64,000 nucleotides of DNA, from the NCBI RefSeq assembly GCF_020297485.1, contig NZ_JAIWZC010000001.1, forward strand, positions 682,001 to 746,000, given 5' to 3'. The notes under the pieces are model-generated. The model was not told the origin of the DNA. It did no database searches and saw nothing but the letters and a program-made list of their open reading frames with translations. The position numbers were made by a program, and so were the translations under genes. The stretch is from Enterocloster clostridioformis. GTDB taxonomy: Bacteria > Bacillota > Clostridia > Lachnospirales > Lachnospiraceae. This document shows positions 46,350 through 55,682 of the stretch, one piece after another. Numbering within the stretch: the first letter of the stretch is position 1; each line of letters begins with the position of its first letter.

Positions 46350-47396
46350 ATGAAAAAAAGATGGTTAGCAGGAATGATGGCAGCAGCTATGGCACTGAGC
46401 ATGACTGCATGTGGAGGAGGAACTTCAAATACCACTGCTGCTGCGGCAGCTGATACCACCGCTGCCCAGACAGGCGCCCCGGCAGCCGCGGCAGATACAG
46501 AGGCGCAGGCATCTGACTGGGCCCCCGGCACAACGGTTTCCATTGTGGTCCCGGCTGGCGCAGGCGGCAATACTGACCTTTCCGCCCGTGTATTCGCGGA
46601 GTTTGCCAAGAAGATGACAGGCGCTGATTTCATCGTCGTAAACGCAAACGGCGCTGCCGGCTCCGTGGCTGCCAACCAGGTGCTTTCCGCTGCGCCGGAC
46701 GGCCATACCTTCCTGTACGGCCACAATCTGGTAAACGTAGCCAACATTTCCGGTGTAACGGATTATAATTACACCGCATTTAAATTAGGACCCACATTTG
46801 CACTTGATCCTGCACAGCAGATGTATGCAAACCCGGATAAATACAAGACCCTGGACGACTTCATCGAGGCAGCCAAGGCAGCTCCCGGACAGCTGAAGGC
46901 ATGTACCGAGGTGGGCGCCTACACTTACTACGAGCTGCTGGCATTTGAGAAGGCAGCGGGAATCGATCTGGACTTGGTGGACGTGGGATCCAACTCCGAC
47001 AAGGTGGCAGCCATGCTGTCCGGACAGGTGGACCTGATGCCGGGTGCGTACATCAACTGCAAGGATTATCTGGAAGCAGGACAGTTTGTTTGTCTGGGCG
47101 CTCCCACAGAGGATAGATATGACCTGATCAAGGATATCCCAACCCTGAAAGAGCAGGGCGTGGACCTGGTATATCCCAACTGCGAGTTCTCCTTCTACTT
47201 TCCAAAGGAAACACCTGACAGCGTAATCGCATGGTATGACAACCTGGTAAAAGAGATGACATCCGATCCGGAGGCCCAGGAAGCCATCAAGAAGGTGGAA
47301 ATGGAGCCATATTACTTAAGCGCAGCCGACTCCGAGAAAAACGACGAGAGAATCTACACTGAAATCAAGGAGATTGCAGACGATTTAGCAAAATAA
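46350..47396 (+). CDS. tctC: TctC family solute-binding lipoprotein
   Basis: A 348-residue extracytoplasmic binding protein of the tripartite tricarboxylate transporter. The signal peptide ends in the lipobox SMTAC near residue 21, followed by an Ala/Thr linker. The mature part starts the fold with VSIVVPAGAGGNTDLSARV, a family hallmark in the carboxylate-binding loop, and NANGAAGSVAANQVL. In this locus the ligand is probably an aldarate. The permease subunits are encoded just upstream, with a hairpin in the gap. Confidence 0.92.
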   Translation: MKKRWLAGMMAAAMALSMTACGGGTSNTTAAAAADTTAAQTGAPAAAADTEAQASDWAPGTTVSIVVPAGAGGNTDLSARVFAEFAKKMTGADFIVVNANGAAGSVAANQVLSAAPDGHTFLYGHNLVNVANISGVTDYNYTAFKLGPTFALDPAQQMYANPDKYKTLDDFIEAAKAAPGQLKACTEVGAYTYYELLAFEKAAGIDLDLVDVGSNSDKVAAMLSGQVDLMPGAYINCKDYLEAGQFVCLGAPTEDRYDLIKDIPTLKEQGVDLVYPNCEFSFYFPKETPDSVIAWYDNLVKEMTSDPEAQEAIKKVEMEPYYLSAADSEKNDERIYTEIKEIADDLAK

Positions 47397-47435
47397 CCAT
47401 CTAATCCAGGCTTTCAGGCAGCAGGGACGGAAAAC

Positions 47436-47471
47436 ATGGCCCCGGACAGAATCCATCTGTTCCGGGGCCAT
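47436..47471. terminator. Bidirectional terminator between tctC and the second LysR gene
   Basis: A 10-bp GC-rich core stem (47436-47445 with 47462-47471), extended inward by ACAGA/TCTGT across a one-base bulge. The two genes converge on it. T-runs are short on both sides. Confidence 0.6.
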
Positions 47472-47476
47472 GACGT

Positions 47477-48379
47477 TTACCCCTGATTGGAGAAGTAGTG
47501 GAGGATATCGTGGCAGAGAGTGCTTTCCGGCCGGTTCATGACCCAGTTCTTTCTGGTCACAAAGGCGTTCAAACGGTACAGCCTGGGCTCCAGCGGATAG
47601 TAAGATACATGCTCCCTGTCTATGGCACAGGAGGCTCCTATGAAGGTGACGCCGATTCCCATAGCCACCATGCTGCGGGTGGCTATGATGCTGTTGGTCT
47701 CGCACATGGTACTGGGAATCCAGCCGGCGGCCTCGATAATCTGGTCGGTCAGACAGCGGAGAGTGGAGCCCCTCTTGGACATCAGTATATTATCCTCGCT
47801 GAAATACCTGGCAAACTCAGGTATGGTAACGGGCCGCCCCGGATTAATCCTGCAGTAGGGATGGGTTCTGGGGATGGCAAAGAATATTTCCTCCCGTCTG
47901 AGCACATGGGCCTGGTCCCGCGAAAAGGGCTCCACGGTATTGAGAGCCATGATGCCGCAGTCAATGTTTTCCTCCAGAATAAGCTGGGTAAGGGAGGGAA
48001 CATTGGTTTCGGATATCTCGATGGTCACATCCGGGAATCTGGATTTGAAAGGCGGAATCAGCTCTGTCAGCATCCTGAGGGCAAACTGGGAGGTGACTCC
48101 AATGGTGATGTGTCCCCGGTTGTCCAGGTTTTGTATGTTCTGATAAAGATTGTCCTTAATGGCCATGACCTTTTCCGCCGCGTCAATATAGAGCCTGCCT
48201 GCTGCTGTGGGAGTAAGCCTGCCCTTGCTCCGGTAAAAGAGCGGGGTGCCCAGTTCGCTCTCCAGCTTGGACAGATACTGGCTCAGAGTGGACTGGGATA
48301 CAAACAGTTCCTCCGCGGCTTTTGTCATGTTCTCCTTTTTGGCTATGGTCAATATATAACTCAGGTATTTTGTGTCCAA
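47477..48379 (-). CDS. LysR family transcriptional regulator, divergent from garD
   Basis: A 300-residue LysR regulator. The winged helix contains MTKAAEELFVSQSTLSQYLSKLESELGTPLFYR, and the ligand-binding domain spans about 88-295. It is transcribed away from garD, with a perfect 18-bp palindrome and a motif shared with the gudD promoter in the gap. It is therefore the best candidate for the glucarate/galactarate activator. It differs in sequence from the LysR gene at 41462 and has a different operator. Confidence 0.92.
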   Translation of the reverse strand: MDTKYLSYILTIAKKENMTKAAEELFVSQSTLSQYLSKLESELGTPLFYRSKGRLTPTAAGRLYIDAAEKVMAIKDNLYQNIQNLDNRGHITIGVTSQFALRMLTELIPPFKSRFPDVTIEISETNVPSLTQLILEENIDCGIMALNTVEPFSRDQAHVLRREEIFFAIPRTHPYCRINPGRPVTIPEFARYFSEDNILMSKRGSTLRCLTDQIIEAAGWIPSTMCETNSIIATRSMVAMGIGVTFIGASCAIDREHVSYYPLEPRLYRLNAFVTRKNWVMNRPESTLCHDILHYFSNQG

Positions 48380-48465
48380 TTGGCTGGCCTCCTTGCGCTG
48401 AACCAGTTTTTTGCCGGTTCTTTAACGTTATTATAGCAAAGAAACACAGCCCTTGAAAGCAAAAC

Positions 48466-48483
48466 AGAACTATTAATAGTTCT
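48466..48483. promoter_or_regulatory. Perfect 18-bp palindrome, LysR operator candidate
   Basis: AGAACTATTAATAGTTCT is fully self-complementary and lies 25 bases upstream of the garD -35 element, a typical position for a LysR recognition site. It runs directly into the TTCTAAGA motif that also precedes gudD. Confidence 0.75.
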
Positions 48484-48507
48484 AAGAGAAAGCTTAAATT
48501 TAATAAT

Positions 48508-48536
48508 TTTACTTATGAGTACCCCATTGATATAAT
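48508..48536 (+). promoter_or_regulatory. Sigma-A promoter for garD
   Basis: TTTACT (48508-48513), 17-base spacer, TATAAT (48531-48536). The -35 hexamer is weak and equal to that of the gudD-like gene at 42497, consistent with a need for an activator. Confidence 0.7.
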
Positions 48537-48593
48537 TAAGCCAATGAAAAATACCATAGATTTTGAATCCAATCACAGCAGGAGGAGACAAAA

Positions 48594-50111
48594 ATGAGCA
48601 GTCCTTTATACATTAAAATCAGCGATAAAGACAACGTGGCCATTGCGGTCAATGACATTCCGGCCGGAACCCTGGTCATGGACGGCGTGCGCGCGAAGCA
48701 GGACATCCCGCAGGCCCATAAGATAGCCCTGTGCGACATACCGGAAGGCGGTAAGATTATCCGGTACGGCGTGGTCTTGGGATATGCCATTAACCCCATC
48801 GGAAAAGGGCAGTGGATTAACGAAAAGATGCTGGAGCTTCCCACCCCGCCCTCAGTGGACGAGATGAAATTTGCCGCCAATCTGGTGACAGATCTGCCAA
48901 AACCGCCTGTGGACACCTGGGAGGGGTATGTAAATCCAAATGGAGGATATGCCGGAACCCGCAACATACTGGGTATCAGCACCACGGTCCAGTGTGTCAC
49001 AGGCGTTCTGAATGTAGCCGTGGCCAGGATGAAGAGCGAGCTGCTTCCGAAATATCCCAATGTGGACGACATCGTCCCCATCAACCATGCTTACGGCTGC
49101 GGTGTGGCCATCAATGCCCCCGAGGCAAAGGTACCCATCCGCGCCCTGAGAAACCTGGCCAAGCATCCCAATTTTGGCGGGGAGCTGATGGCCGTGGGGC
49201 TGGGCTGTGAAAAGTTCACCGTGGAAATGCTCCTTGACCAGGCGGATATTTCCCCTGACAATGTCATCATACTGCAGGAGAAAAAGGGCTTTGACGATAT
49301 GGTAAATTCCCTGATGGAGATGGCGGACAGGAAGCTGGCCAGGCTTAACCGGAGAAGGCGCCAGACACTGCCCCTTTCCGAACTTCTGATTGGCATGCAG
49401 TGCGGGGGCAGCGATGCCTTTTCCGGCGTCACGGCCAACCCCAGCGCAGGCTATGCCGCGGACATGCTGGTAAAGGGCGGCGCCACGGTCCTGTTTTCCG
49501 AGGTGACGGAGGTAAGGGACGGCGTGTACCTTCTGGGAGAGCGCTGCGTCAGCGAGGAAGTGGGGAAGAAGCTGGCAGCCGAGATGAAATGGTATGACCA
49601 TTACCTGGAAAACGGCCAGGTGGACCGCAGCGCCAACCCCACTCCGGGCAACAAAAAGGGCGGGCTCTCCAACATCGTGGAGAAGGCCATGGGCTCCATT
49701 GCCAAGTCCGGCACCTCCCCCATCGTGGAAGTACTGTCTCCGGCGGAAAAACCTTCCAAAAAGGGGCTGATTTACGCTGCCACACCGGCTAGCGACATAG
49801 TCTGCGGACCCTGCCAGCTGGCCAGCGGCATCGGACTTCAGGTGTTCATGACAGGAAGAGGAACTCCTTACGGCCTGGCCATTGCCCCGGTCATCAAGGT
49901 GTGTTCCAGAAATGACATGAAGATGCAGTGGCAGGACCTGATTGATGTAAACGCAGGCCCCATTGCCACCGGAGACGCCACCATCCAGGACATTGGAACC
50001 CAGCTGTTCCATGAGATTGTGGATGTGGCCAGCGGCAGGAAGCAGAGTTATGCGGAGAAGTATAAACTGCACAATGATTTGTGCATCTTTAATCCTGCGC
50101 CGATAACCTGA
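48594..50111 (+). CDS. garD: Galactarate dehydratase
   Basis: A 505-residue enzyme that dehydrates galactarate to 5-dehydro-4-deoxyglucarate. An N-terminal SAF domain (about 1-90) precedes the large UxaA-type catalytic domain. Long stretches match known GarD closely by eye, for example [25 protein letters not shown] and [18 protein letters not shown] residues at about 345, and FNPAP at the end. Cys residues in [16 protein letters not shown] and VCGPCQ are candidates for metal or cluster binding. Family length is normal. It is followed by a strong terminator and then gudD with its own promoter. Confidence 0.93.
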   Translation: MSSPLYIKISDKDNVAIAVNDIPAGTLVMDGVRAKQDIPQAHKIALCDIPEGGKIIRYGVVLGYAINPIGKGQWINEKMLELPTPPSVDEMKFAANLVTDLPKPPVDTWEGYVNPNGGYAGTRNILGISTTVQCVTGVLNVAVARMKSELLPKYPNVDDIVPINHAYGCGVAINAPEAKVPIRALRNLAKHPNFGGELMAVGLGCEKFTVEMLLDQADISPDNVIILQEKKGFDDMVNSLMEMADRKLARLNRRRRQTLPLSELLIGMQCGGSDAFSGVTANPSAGYAADMLVKGGATVLFSEVTEVRDGVYLLGERCVSEEVGKKLAAEMKWYDHYLENGQVDRSANPTPGNKKGGLSNIVEKAMGSIAKSGTSPIVEVLSPAEKPSKKGLIYAATPASDIVCGPCQLASGIGLQVFMTGRGTPYGLAIAPVIKVCSRNDMKMQWQDLIDVNAGPIATGDATIQDIGTQLFHEIVDVASGRKQSYAEKYKLHNDLCIFNPAPIT

Positions 50112-50202
50112 TGAAAAATCCATTCATTAATTTAATCCCAACCACTGGAACCCTCCGTAGCTGCATGTTATAATCAATATAATGTTGGGGTAAACAAATC
50201 GG

Positions 50203-50231
50203 AAGCGGCAGTTTTTACTGCCGCTTTTTTT
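50203..50231 (+). terminator. Intrinsic terminator after garD
   Basis: A perfect 10-bp stem (50203-50212 with 50217-50226), TTTT loop, and T-run at 50225-50231. Confidence 0.9.
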
Positions 50232-50333
50232 GAACATTTTTCCGTATTGGCCTTCATATAAACACGGTTTTCCCAAAAGCCGGGCAGCCGAAAACAATAA
50301 GTTTTTCTAAGAATGAAAATAAATTTAAGTAAT

Positions 50334-50362
50334 TTGACTAAGTGTACATTCTCTTATAAAAT
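50334..50362 (+). promoter_or_regulatory. Sigma-A promoter for gudD
   Basis: TTGACT (50334-50339), 17-base spacer, TAAAAT (50357-50362). Just upstream, 50305-50339 aligns with 48480-48513 in front of garD: both have TTCTAAGA, TAAATTTAA and AATTT-N-ACT at matching spacing. Confidence 0.7.
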
Positions 50363-50414
50363 AAAGATAACAACAACGAAATTCAATCAAATCCTATCAA
50401 ATAAAAGGAGAGCA

Positions 50415-51752
50415 ATGATTATGACAACACCTGTAATCACAAAGATGGAAGTGTATCCGGTAGCAGGAAAGGATTGCATGGAGCTGAACCTGAGCGGCGC
50501 CCACGCACCTTATTTCACAAGGAATGTGGTGGTTCTTTACGCGGATAACGGCGAGATGGGCGTGGGTGAGGTTCCTGGCGGCCAAAAGATTACCAAAGCC
50601 CTGGAGGAATGCATTCCGATGGTGGAAGGAACCAGGATTGGCGAGTATAAAAGCACTCTGTTAAAGATAAAGAGATACCTGGATTCAAAAGGAGAGGAGG
50701 ACGTGAGAGGAAATCAGACCTTTGACCTGAGGACCGGAGTTCATGTTATCACAGCCATTGAGGCGCCCTGTCTGGATTTGCTGGGAAAACATCTGGATGT
50801 TCCTGTATGTGAGCTGCTGGGCGATGGACAGCAGAGGGACAAGGTAAGAATGCTGGGCTACCTGTTCTTTGTGGGGGACCGCAATAAGACGGACCTGGCA
50901 TACGATGCCGAACCGGACGCGGACTGCCAGTGGTACAGAATCCGCCATGAGGAGGCGCTCACCGCAGACAAGATTGTGGCTTTTGCCAGAGCCACAAAGG
51001 AGAAATACGGGTTCCAGGATTTCAAGTTAAAGGGCGGAGTCCTTGCGGGGAATGAAGAAATGGAAGTAATCCGCGCCTTAAAGAAGGAGTTTCCGGATGC
51101 AAGAATAGACCTGGATCCCAACGGAGGATGGCTCCTGGAGGAAGCCGTGGAGTATGTAAAAGGTATGCAGGGCATCCTGACCTATTGTGAGGACCCGTGC
51201 GGGGCCGAGGGCGTTTATTCGGGCCGTGAAATTATGAGCGAGTTCCGCCGCCGTACCGGATTCCCCACAGCTACCAACATGATAGCGACAGACTGGAGAG
51301 AGGTGGGTCATTCCCTGGAATCCCAGGCAGTGGATATTATTCTGGCCGACCCCCATTTCTGGACCATGAACGGTTCTGTAAGGGTTGCCCAGATGTGCCA
51401 TGATTTCGGATATACATGGGGCAGCCATTCCAACAACCATTTTGATATTTCGCTGGCCATGTTTACCCAGGTGGGAGCAGCCGTGCCGGGTGAATATAAT
51501 GCGCTGGATACCCACTGGATTTGGCAGGAGGGACTGGAGCGCCTGACCAAGGAACCCCTGCAGATTGTAAACGGCTGTGTGGAAGTTCCCAGGAAACCGG
51601 GACTTGGCATTGATGTGGACCTGGAACAGGTAAAGAAAGCCCATCAGCTGTATCTGGACAACTGTCTGGGCGGCAGGGATGACTCCGTTGTCATGCAGTA
51701 TCTGATTCCGGGTTGGAAGTTTAATTCCAAGAAACCCTGCCTGGTACGCTAG
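50415..51752 (+). CDS. gudD: Glucarate dehydratase
   Basis: A 445-residue enolase-superfamily enzyme that dehydrates D-glucarate (and L-idarate) to 5-dehydro-4-deoxyglucarate. It follows the E. coli GudD pattern throughout: [28 protein letters not shown] with the catalytic Lys, DPNGGW and YCEDPCGAE metal ligands, SHSNNHFD with the catalytic His, and ending KKPCLVR. The start is the ATG at 50415 or 50421 behind AAAGGAG; the frame runs on upstream but not with family sequence. It has its own promoter and shares an operator motif with garD. Confidence 0.94.
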   Translation: MIMTTPVITKMEVYPVAGKDCMELNLSGAHAPYFTRNVVVLYADNGEMGVGEVPGGQKITKALEECIPMVEGTRIGEYKSTLLKIKRYLDSKGEEDVRGNQTFDLRTGVHVITAIEAPCLDLLGKHLDVPVCELLGDGQQRDKVRMLGYLFFVGDRNKTDLAYDAEPDADCQWYRIRHEEALTADKIVAFARATKEKYGFQDFKLKGGVLAGNEEMEVIRALKKEFPDARIDLDPNGGWLLEEAVEYVKGMQGILTYCEDPCGAEGVYSGREIMSEFRRRTGFPTATNMIATDWREVGHSLESQAVDIILADPHFWTMNGSVRVAQMCHDFGYTWGSHSNNHFDISLAMFTQVGAAVPGEYNALDTHWIWQEGLERLTKEPLQIVNGCVEVPRKPGLGIDVDLEQVKKAHQLYLDNCLGGRDDSVVMQYLIPGWKFNSKKPCLVR

Positions 51753-51754
51753 AG

Positions 51755-51834
51755 CCTGTCTGAAACGCCATTGCATTCAGCTGTTTCAACGACAGCGGAT
51801 TCTGAGTATTCAGCGGAATGTTCGGTCTGACAGG
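51755..51834. repeat. Weak fold-back segment after gudD
   Basis: CCTGTC (51755-51760) faces GACAGG (51829-51834), with partial internal pairing such as CAGCTGT/ACAGC. It may be a degraded repeat or a processed 3' end. The pairing is incomplete. Confidence 0.3.
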
Positions 51835-51887
51835 ACTTGAAGGACCAGCTGAAATGTAAGACGGCAAGCTGTATATCGCATATACTT

Positions 51888-51917
51888 GAGCAGACAGAAT
51901 TTCCCCGCTGTCTGCTC
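51888..51917 (+). terminator. Terminator-like hairpin downstream of gudD
   Basis: A perfect 10-bp stem (51888-51897 with 51908-51917) with a 10-base loop, followed by ATACTGTTTTC. The T-run is short and interrupted. Confidence 0.5.
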
Positions 51918-51934
51918 ATACTGTTTTCTGTAAA

Positions 51935-52097
51935 TCACACATTTTTATAATAATCCAGTACAGTATTTAAAAACTTGACACAGGCATTTGAATGTACCGC
52001 GTTGTTTTTCCAGGCAATTGTCTTGCGGGCAGCATAGGGATGCAGCTTTGAGACAAGGAGCAGCGTGGTTTCTAATTTCCCGATTCTTTTAATCGTC
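51935..52097 (-). pseudogene. Remnant of a LysR-type regulator C-terminus
   Basis: On the minus strand an open frame of 54 codons ends at 51935. It includes LLLVSKLHPYAARKTIAWKN and ends DYYKNV, resembling the last segment of LysR effector domains (a conserved Trp-Lys near the end). No start or DNA-binding part remains. It abuts the dehydratase remnant on the other strand, so a deletion probably joined two once divergent genes. Family assignment is tentative. Confidence 0.4.
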
Positions 52098-52098
52098 C

Positions 52099-52326
52099 AG
52101 GCTGAAGGCTGTCCGTGAAGCGATTGGGCCTGATGTGGACATTATTATTGAAAATCACTCCTTTACAGACGCACAGTCATCCACTCAGATTGGCCTGACA
52201 GCAAAAAAATATGATATCTTTTACTTCGAGGAGCCCACGACCCCCACGCCCCAGCTCAGCAAATATGTTCACGATAACACGGGACTGGCCGTTGCAAACA
52301 GGGAACGGATTTATATTGTTGTCCCG
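52099..52326 (+). pseudogene. Remnant of a mandelate racemase/muconate-lactonizing (enolase) family dehydratase
   Basis: The frame encodes AVREAIGPDVDIIIENHSFT, then DIFYFEEPTTPTPQL, then NTGLAVANRERIYI. This is the metal-binding barrel section of acid-sugar dehydratases (ENHS..., FEEP, then GERIYTR in intact relatives). Both the N-terminal capping domain and the catalytic His section are missing. The frame then runs into the end of the opposite AEC gene and stops at 52425. Clearly broken, probably a lost sugar-acid dehydratase. Confidence 0.7.
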
Positions 52327-52349
52327 CCCTGTTCGTTTCATCTGTATTC

Positions 52350-53258
52350 TCATAAAAGCAGCATCAGAACCGGTATGGTTGCCAGGGACATGATGGTGGT
52401 GGTGACAATACAGCGGGAGGCGTAATCCTCATCCGCCCCGTATTTGGCTGCCAGAAGAGCACTGGTGCTTCCCGCAGGCATACCTGTAAGGATAAGGGAG
52501 ACACCTGCCAGCATGGGCTCCGCGTGAATGAGGTTCAATATAAACAGGGCCACTAAGGGCAGCGCTATGAGACGCACAAAAGCCAGATAAAAAATACTTG
52601 GATCCAGAAGTTTTTTCCACGGAACACCGATGAGCATGGTGCCAATCACCATCATGGAAAGCGGTGTGGTGACGGCTCCTATATTGGCAACGGCCTCGTC
52701 TAAAAAGCCCGGAACCGGATATCCGGTCATCCTGCGGACAATGCCCAGAAATACGGTGACGATACAGGGATTCAGAAGGATATTCCTGCATTTTGTCCTG
52801 AAATCAGCGGTAGTGAACATGGCCAGGCCCGCGGTCCACATGAAGATGCGGTTGGGAATGATAAAGATGGATGCGGCAAAAAGACCGTCGCTTCCATATA
52901 CCGCCGACACCATAGGCATTCCTAAAAACCCTGAATTATTGACCAAAGTACAGTATTGAAGGATACTCTTTTTCTTTTGCGGGTATTTATTATATATAAC
53001 TTTTCCCAACAGAAAGGAGAGGATGGAGATGGCAACAGCCACCACCATGATTAAGGCTGTCTGTATCAGCACCTCCGGAGTCAGGGGCTTGTTGAAGGAA
53101 TTAAAAATCATGCACGGCAGGGTGATTTTAAGTATGATGTCCACCAGTTTTTTCTTGGTGTCCCGGTCAATGAGCCCCTCCTTCATGCAGTACATCCCCA
53201 CAGCCAGGTAAGCCAGAAGTACCATCTGGGCATTGAGCATTCTCGAAAAGCTTTCCAT
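52350..53258 (-). CDS. AEC family transporter (auxin efflux carrier/malonate permease type)
   Basis: A 302-residue membrane protein with about ten hydrophobic segments in two five-helix bundles. Helix-break motifs typical of the family are ITLPCMIFNSF, NNSGFLGMPM and the C-terminal TGMPAGSTSALLAAKYGAD. The start on the minus strand has GGAGGAA. Members carry organic acids or act as anion/H+ carriers; nothing here fixes the substrate. Its 3' end lies next to a truncated dehydratase remnant, so it may have belonged to a lost sugar-acid cluster. Confidence 0.88.
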   Translation of the reverse strand: MESFSRMLNAQMVLLAYLAVGMYCMKEGLIDRDTKKKLVDIILKITLPCMIFNSFNKPLTPEVLIQTALIMVVAVAISILSFLLGKVIYNKYPQKKKSILQYCTLVNNSGFLGMPMVSAVYGSDGLFAASIFIIPNRIFMWTAGLAMFTTADFRTKCRNILLNPCIVTVFLGIVRRMTGYPVPGFLDEAVANIGAVTTPLSMMVIGTMLIGVPWKKLLDPSIFYLAFVRLIALPLVALFILNLIHAEPMLAGVSLILTGMPAGSTSALLAAKYGADEDYASRCIVTTTIMSLATIPVLMLLL

Positions 53259-53388
53259 AAGTTCGGTTCCTCCAATGATGTATAAAATAATGGCACTGTT
53301 TCCAGGGTGTGCCAGTTAAAGTATACCGCAATTCCCATGGCATGGCTAATTAGTTTTTCAACGAGATACAATTAGAAATTTTAATTCA

Positions 53389-53417
53389 TTGACAGCGGCC
53401 CTTTATTAAAATATAAT
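53389..53417 (+). promoter_or_regulatory. Consensus sigma-A promoter for dacF
   Basis: TTGACA (53389-53394), 17-base spacer, TATAAT (53412-53417); a perfect consensus pair 43 bases before the start codon. Confidence 0.92.
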
Positions 53418-53460
53418 CATGGATAGGCTGTTTTATTTTGATGAAAAAGAAGAGGTAATT

Positions 53461-54897
53461 ATGCGTCGTATATCCTACATAATCACAAGTCTAATCATGG
53501 TCTTTTCAATGACCGCCATCACTGCCTTTGCAAAACCGGACTGGCCCATAGATACAGGGGTTCAGTCAGAGGCAGGCATTGTCATGGATATGGATTCCGG
53601 GGCCGTGCTGTTTGCCCAGAACATACACGAGCAAAAGATTCCGGCCAGTATCACCAAACTGCTGACAGCTCTTGTGGTTATTGAAAATACCAATGACCTG
53701 GACGCGCCGGTTACATTTTCCCATGACGCCATATACAACGTGGAATCCGGGGCCGGCAACAAGTTCAACCTGGAGGAAGGGGATGTATTAAGCGTCCGCC
53801 AATGTCTCTACGCCATGCTGCTCCAGTCATCCAACCAGTCGGCCAACGCCCTGGCGGAGTATGTGGCGGGCAGCAGACAGGCTTTTGTGGACATGATGAA
53901 CCAGAGGATTGAGGAGCTTGGCTGTAATGAAAGCCATTTTGCCAATCCCTCCGGTTTGAACGACGACACCCAGCGCACCACGGCCTACGACATGGCCATC
54001 ATAGCCAGGGCCTGTTTCCAGAACCCCACCGTGCTGGAGATTGCCTCAGCCAGGACTTCTTCCATACCGGCCACTGCCAACAATCCCAATGGGCGGACAT
54101 TTTCCATCGAGCACAAGATGCTGCTGTCAGACGATTCCAACTATTATCCCGACGCCATTGCAGGTAAGACCGGCTGGACATCCCAGGCCGGACAGACCCT
54201 TGTCACCTACGCCAGACGGGAGGGCAGAGGCCAGATTGCAGTCACTCTTAAGAGTACCCAGAAAACCCACTATTCGGATACAAAGACCATTCTGGATTTC
54301 TGCTTTGCAAAATTCAAGAATGTGAACATAGCTGACAATGAAACCGAATACGTCACAGGCAGCGCGCCTGTAACCATTGGGGCGGAGACATATAATCCTT
54401 CGGAACTCTCCATTGACAGCGGAGCAGTCATCACCATCCCCAATGACGCGCAGTTTACAGATGCGAACAAGACACTTGAGACGGATTTGCCTGAGGGCCA
54501 TCCCCAGGAAGCCGTGGCCAGACTGGTCTACACCTATAACGAGCGCAGGGTTGGGGACGCGTGGATTTACAGCTCCAGTGCGCAGGCAGTAAACGCAACT
54601 CCCTCTGAGCCCGGCGGGGACACTCCACCGGAGAGCCGGCCTGCAGAGGACGGACAGGAGGGAAATACCGGCTTTACGCTTCCAAGGGCAGTGCTCATAG
54701 GCGGCGGCGCGGTCCTGGTTCTGGCACTGCTTGCAGGCGGCGGAGTATTCTGGTTTAAAAGACGGCAGGCAGCGGAGCGGGAACGCCAGCGCATCCTCAG
54801 GGAAAAGCGCAGACAGCGTCTGGCGGATATAGGTTATACGGAAGAGGATTTCGAGCGCCTGTTAGATGAACGAAGAAAGCAGCATGACATGCGCTGA
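53461..54897 (+). CDS. dacF: D-alanyl-D-alanine carboxypeptidase (PBP5/DacF type)
   Basis: A 478-residue secreted wall enzyme that removes the terminal D-Ala of muropeptides. The start at 53461 follows AAGAGG, and the signal peptide ends near FAKPDW. The three catalytic boxes are present: SITKLL (SxxK), SSNQSANAL (SxN) and AGKTGWTSQAG (KTG). A C-terminal domain and a Gly/Glu linker are followed by a transmembrane helix (about 415-435) and a basic cytoplasmic tail rich in Arg and Glu. The extra transmembrane anchor instead of an amphipathic helix is a clostridial trait. Confidence 0.93.
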   Translation: MRRISYIITSLIMVFSMTAITAFAKPDWPIDTGVQSEAGIVMDMDSGAVLFAQNIHEQKIPASITKLLTALVVIENTNDLDAPVTFSHDAIYNVESGAGNKFNLEEGDVLSVRQCLYAMLLQSSNQSANALAEYVAGSRQAFVDMMNQRIEELGCNESHFANPSGLNDDTQRTTAYDMAIIARACFQNPTVLEIASARTSSIPATANNPNGRTFSIEHKMLLSDDSNYYPDAIAGKTGWTSQAGQTLVTYARREGRGQIAVTLKSTQKTHYSDTKTILDFCFAKFKNVNIADNETEYVTGSAPVTIGAETYNPSELSIDSGAVITIPNDAQFTDANKTLETDLPEGHPQEAVARLVYTYNERRVGDAWIYSSSAQAVNATPSEPGGDTPPESRPAEDGQEGNTGFTLPRAVLIGGGAVLVLALLAGGGVFWFKRRQAAERERQRILREKRRQRLADIGYTEEDFERLLDERRKQHDMR

Positions 54898-55031
54898 TCC
54901 GCATTATGTGACAGATAAAAATAGCAGGAAAGAGACGCAGACAGGAGGTTTCGTGAATGGCTGTCTGCGTCTTTTTCGGTACTTTCGCCCGGACGGATAT
55001 GCCCGGGGATATAATGGGAGGAGCAAACTTC

Positions 55032-55682
55032 ATGGCATATTTTCCGTTTTTTGCAGATATTGAGGGAATGAAATGGCTGATTGCGGGCGGAGGCGGCGTG
55101 GCCTTGAGAAAGGTGCGGGATCTGCTTCCCTATGGAGCGGTCATCGAGGTGGTATCCCCGGACATGTGCCCTGGTCTGGATGCGCTGGCCCAAGACAATG
55201 CATACACGGACGTCCTTAAGCTGACAAGAAAAGAATTCGGGGACAGGGACCTGGACGGGGCCGACTTTGTCATTGCGGCCACGTCTGAGCCTGGCCTTAA
55301 CAGCAGGATATCCGCCCTGTGCCGTTCGAAAAGGATTCCTGTAAATGTGGTGGATGTGAAGGAGGAATGTTCCTTTATCTTCCCGTCCATTGTGCGGGAC
55401 GGTCCTGTGGTGGTGGGAATTTCTACCGGCGGCATGAGCCCTGTCATAGCCAGGTATCTGAAGGCCAGAATCCGGTCCGCAATGCCGGACAGCCTGGGAG
55501 AGCTGACAGCCCGGCTGGGGGCTTACAGAAAGACGGTCAAAGACATGTTCCCTGACTCGCCCCAGGTCCGTTCAGCCCTGTTTTACGAGCTGGCGGAGGA
55601 AGGGCTCAGCCATAACGGCTGTCTCACACAGGAACAGGCGCAAATCATAATAAACAGAAAGCTGGAACAGAAACATGAATGA
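55032..55682 (+). CDS. Precorrin-2 dehydrogenase / sirohydrochlorin ferrochelatase domain protein
   Basis: A 216-residue SirC/CysG-N type enzyme that oxidises precorrin-2 to sirohydrochlorin. The start at 55032 has GGGAGGAG eight bases upstream; the frame is open from 54957 but that part does not fit. The NAD loop reads IAGGGGVALRKVRDLL, and FVIAATSEPGLN and NVVDVKEECSFIFPS are the family signature segments. It overlaps hemC by eight bases. The usual gene name would be sirC or a cysG-like name. Confidence 0.88.
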   Translation: MAYFPFFADIEGMKWLIAGGGGVALRKVRDLLPYGAVIEVVSPDMCPGLDALAQDNAYTDVLKLTRKEFGDRDLDGADFVIAATSEPGLNSRISALCRSKRIPVNVVDVKEECSFIFPSIVRDGPVVVGISTGGMSPVIARYLKARIRSAMPDSLGELTARLGAYRKTVKDMFPDSPQVRSALFYELAEEGLSHNGCLTQEQAQIIINRKLEQKHE

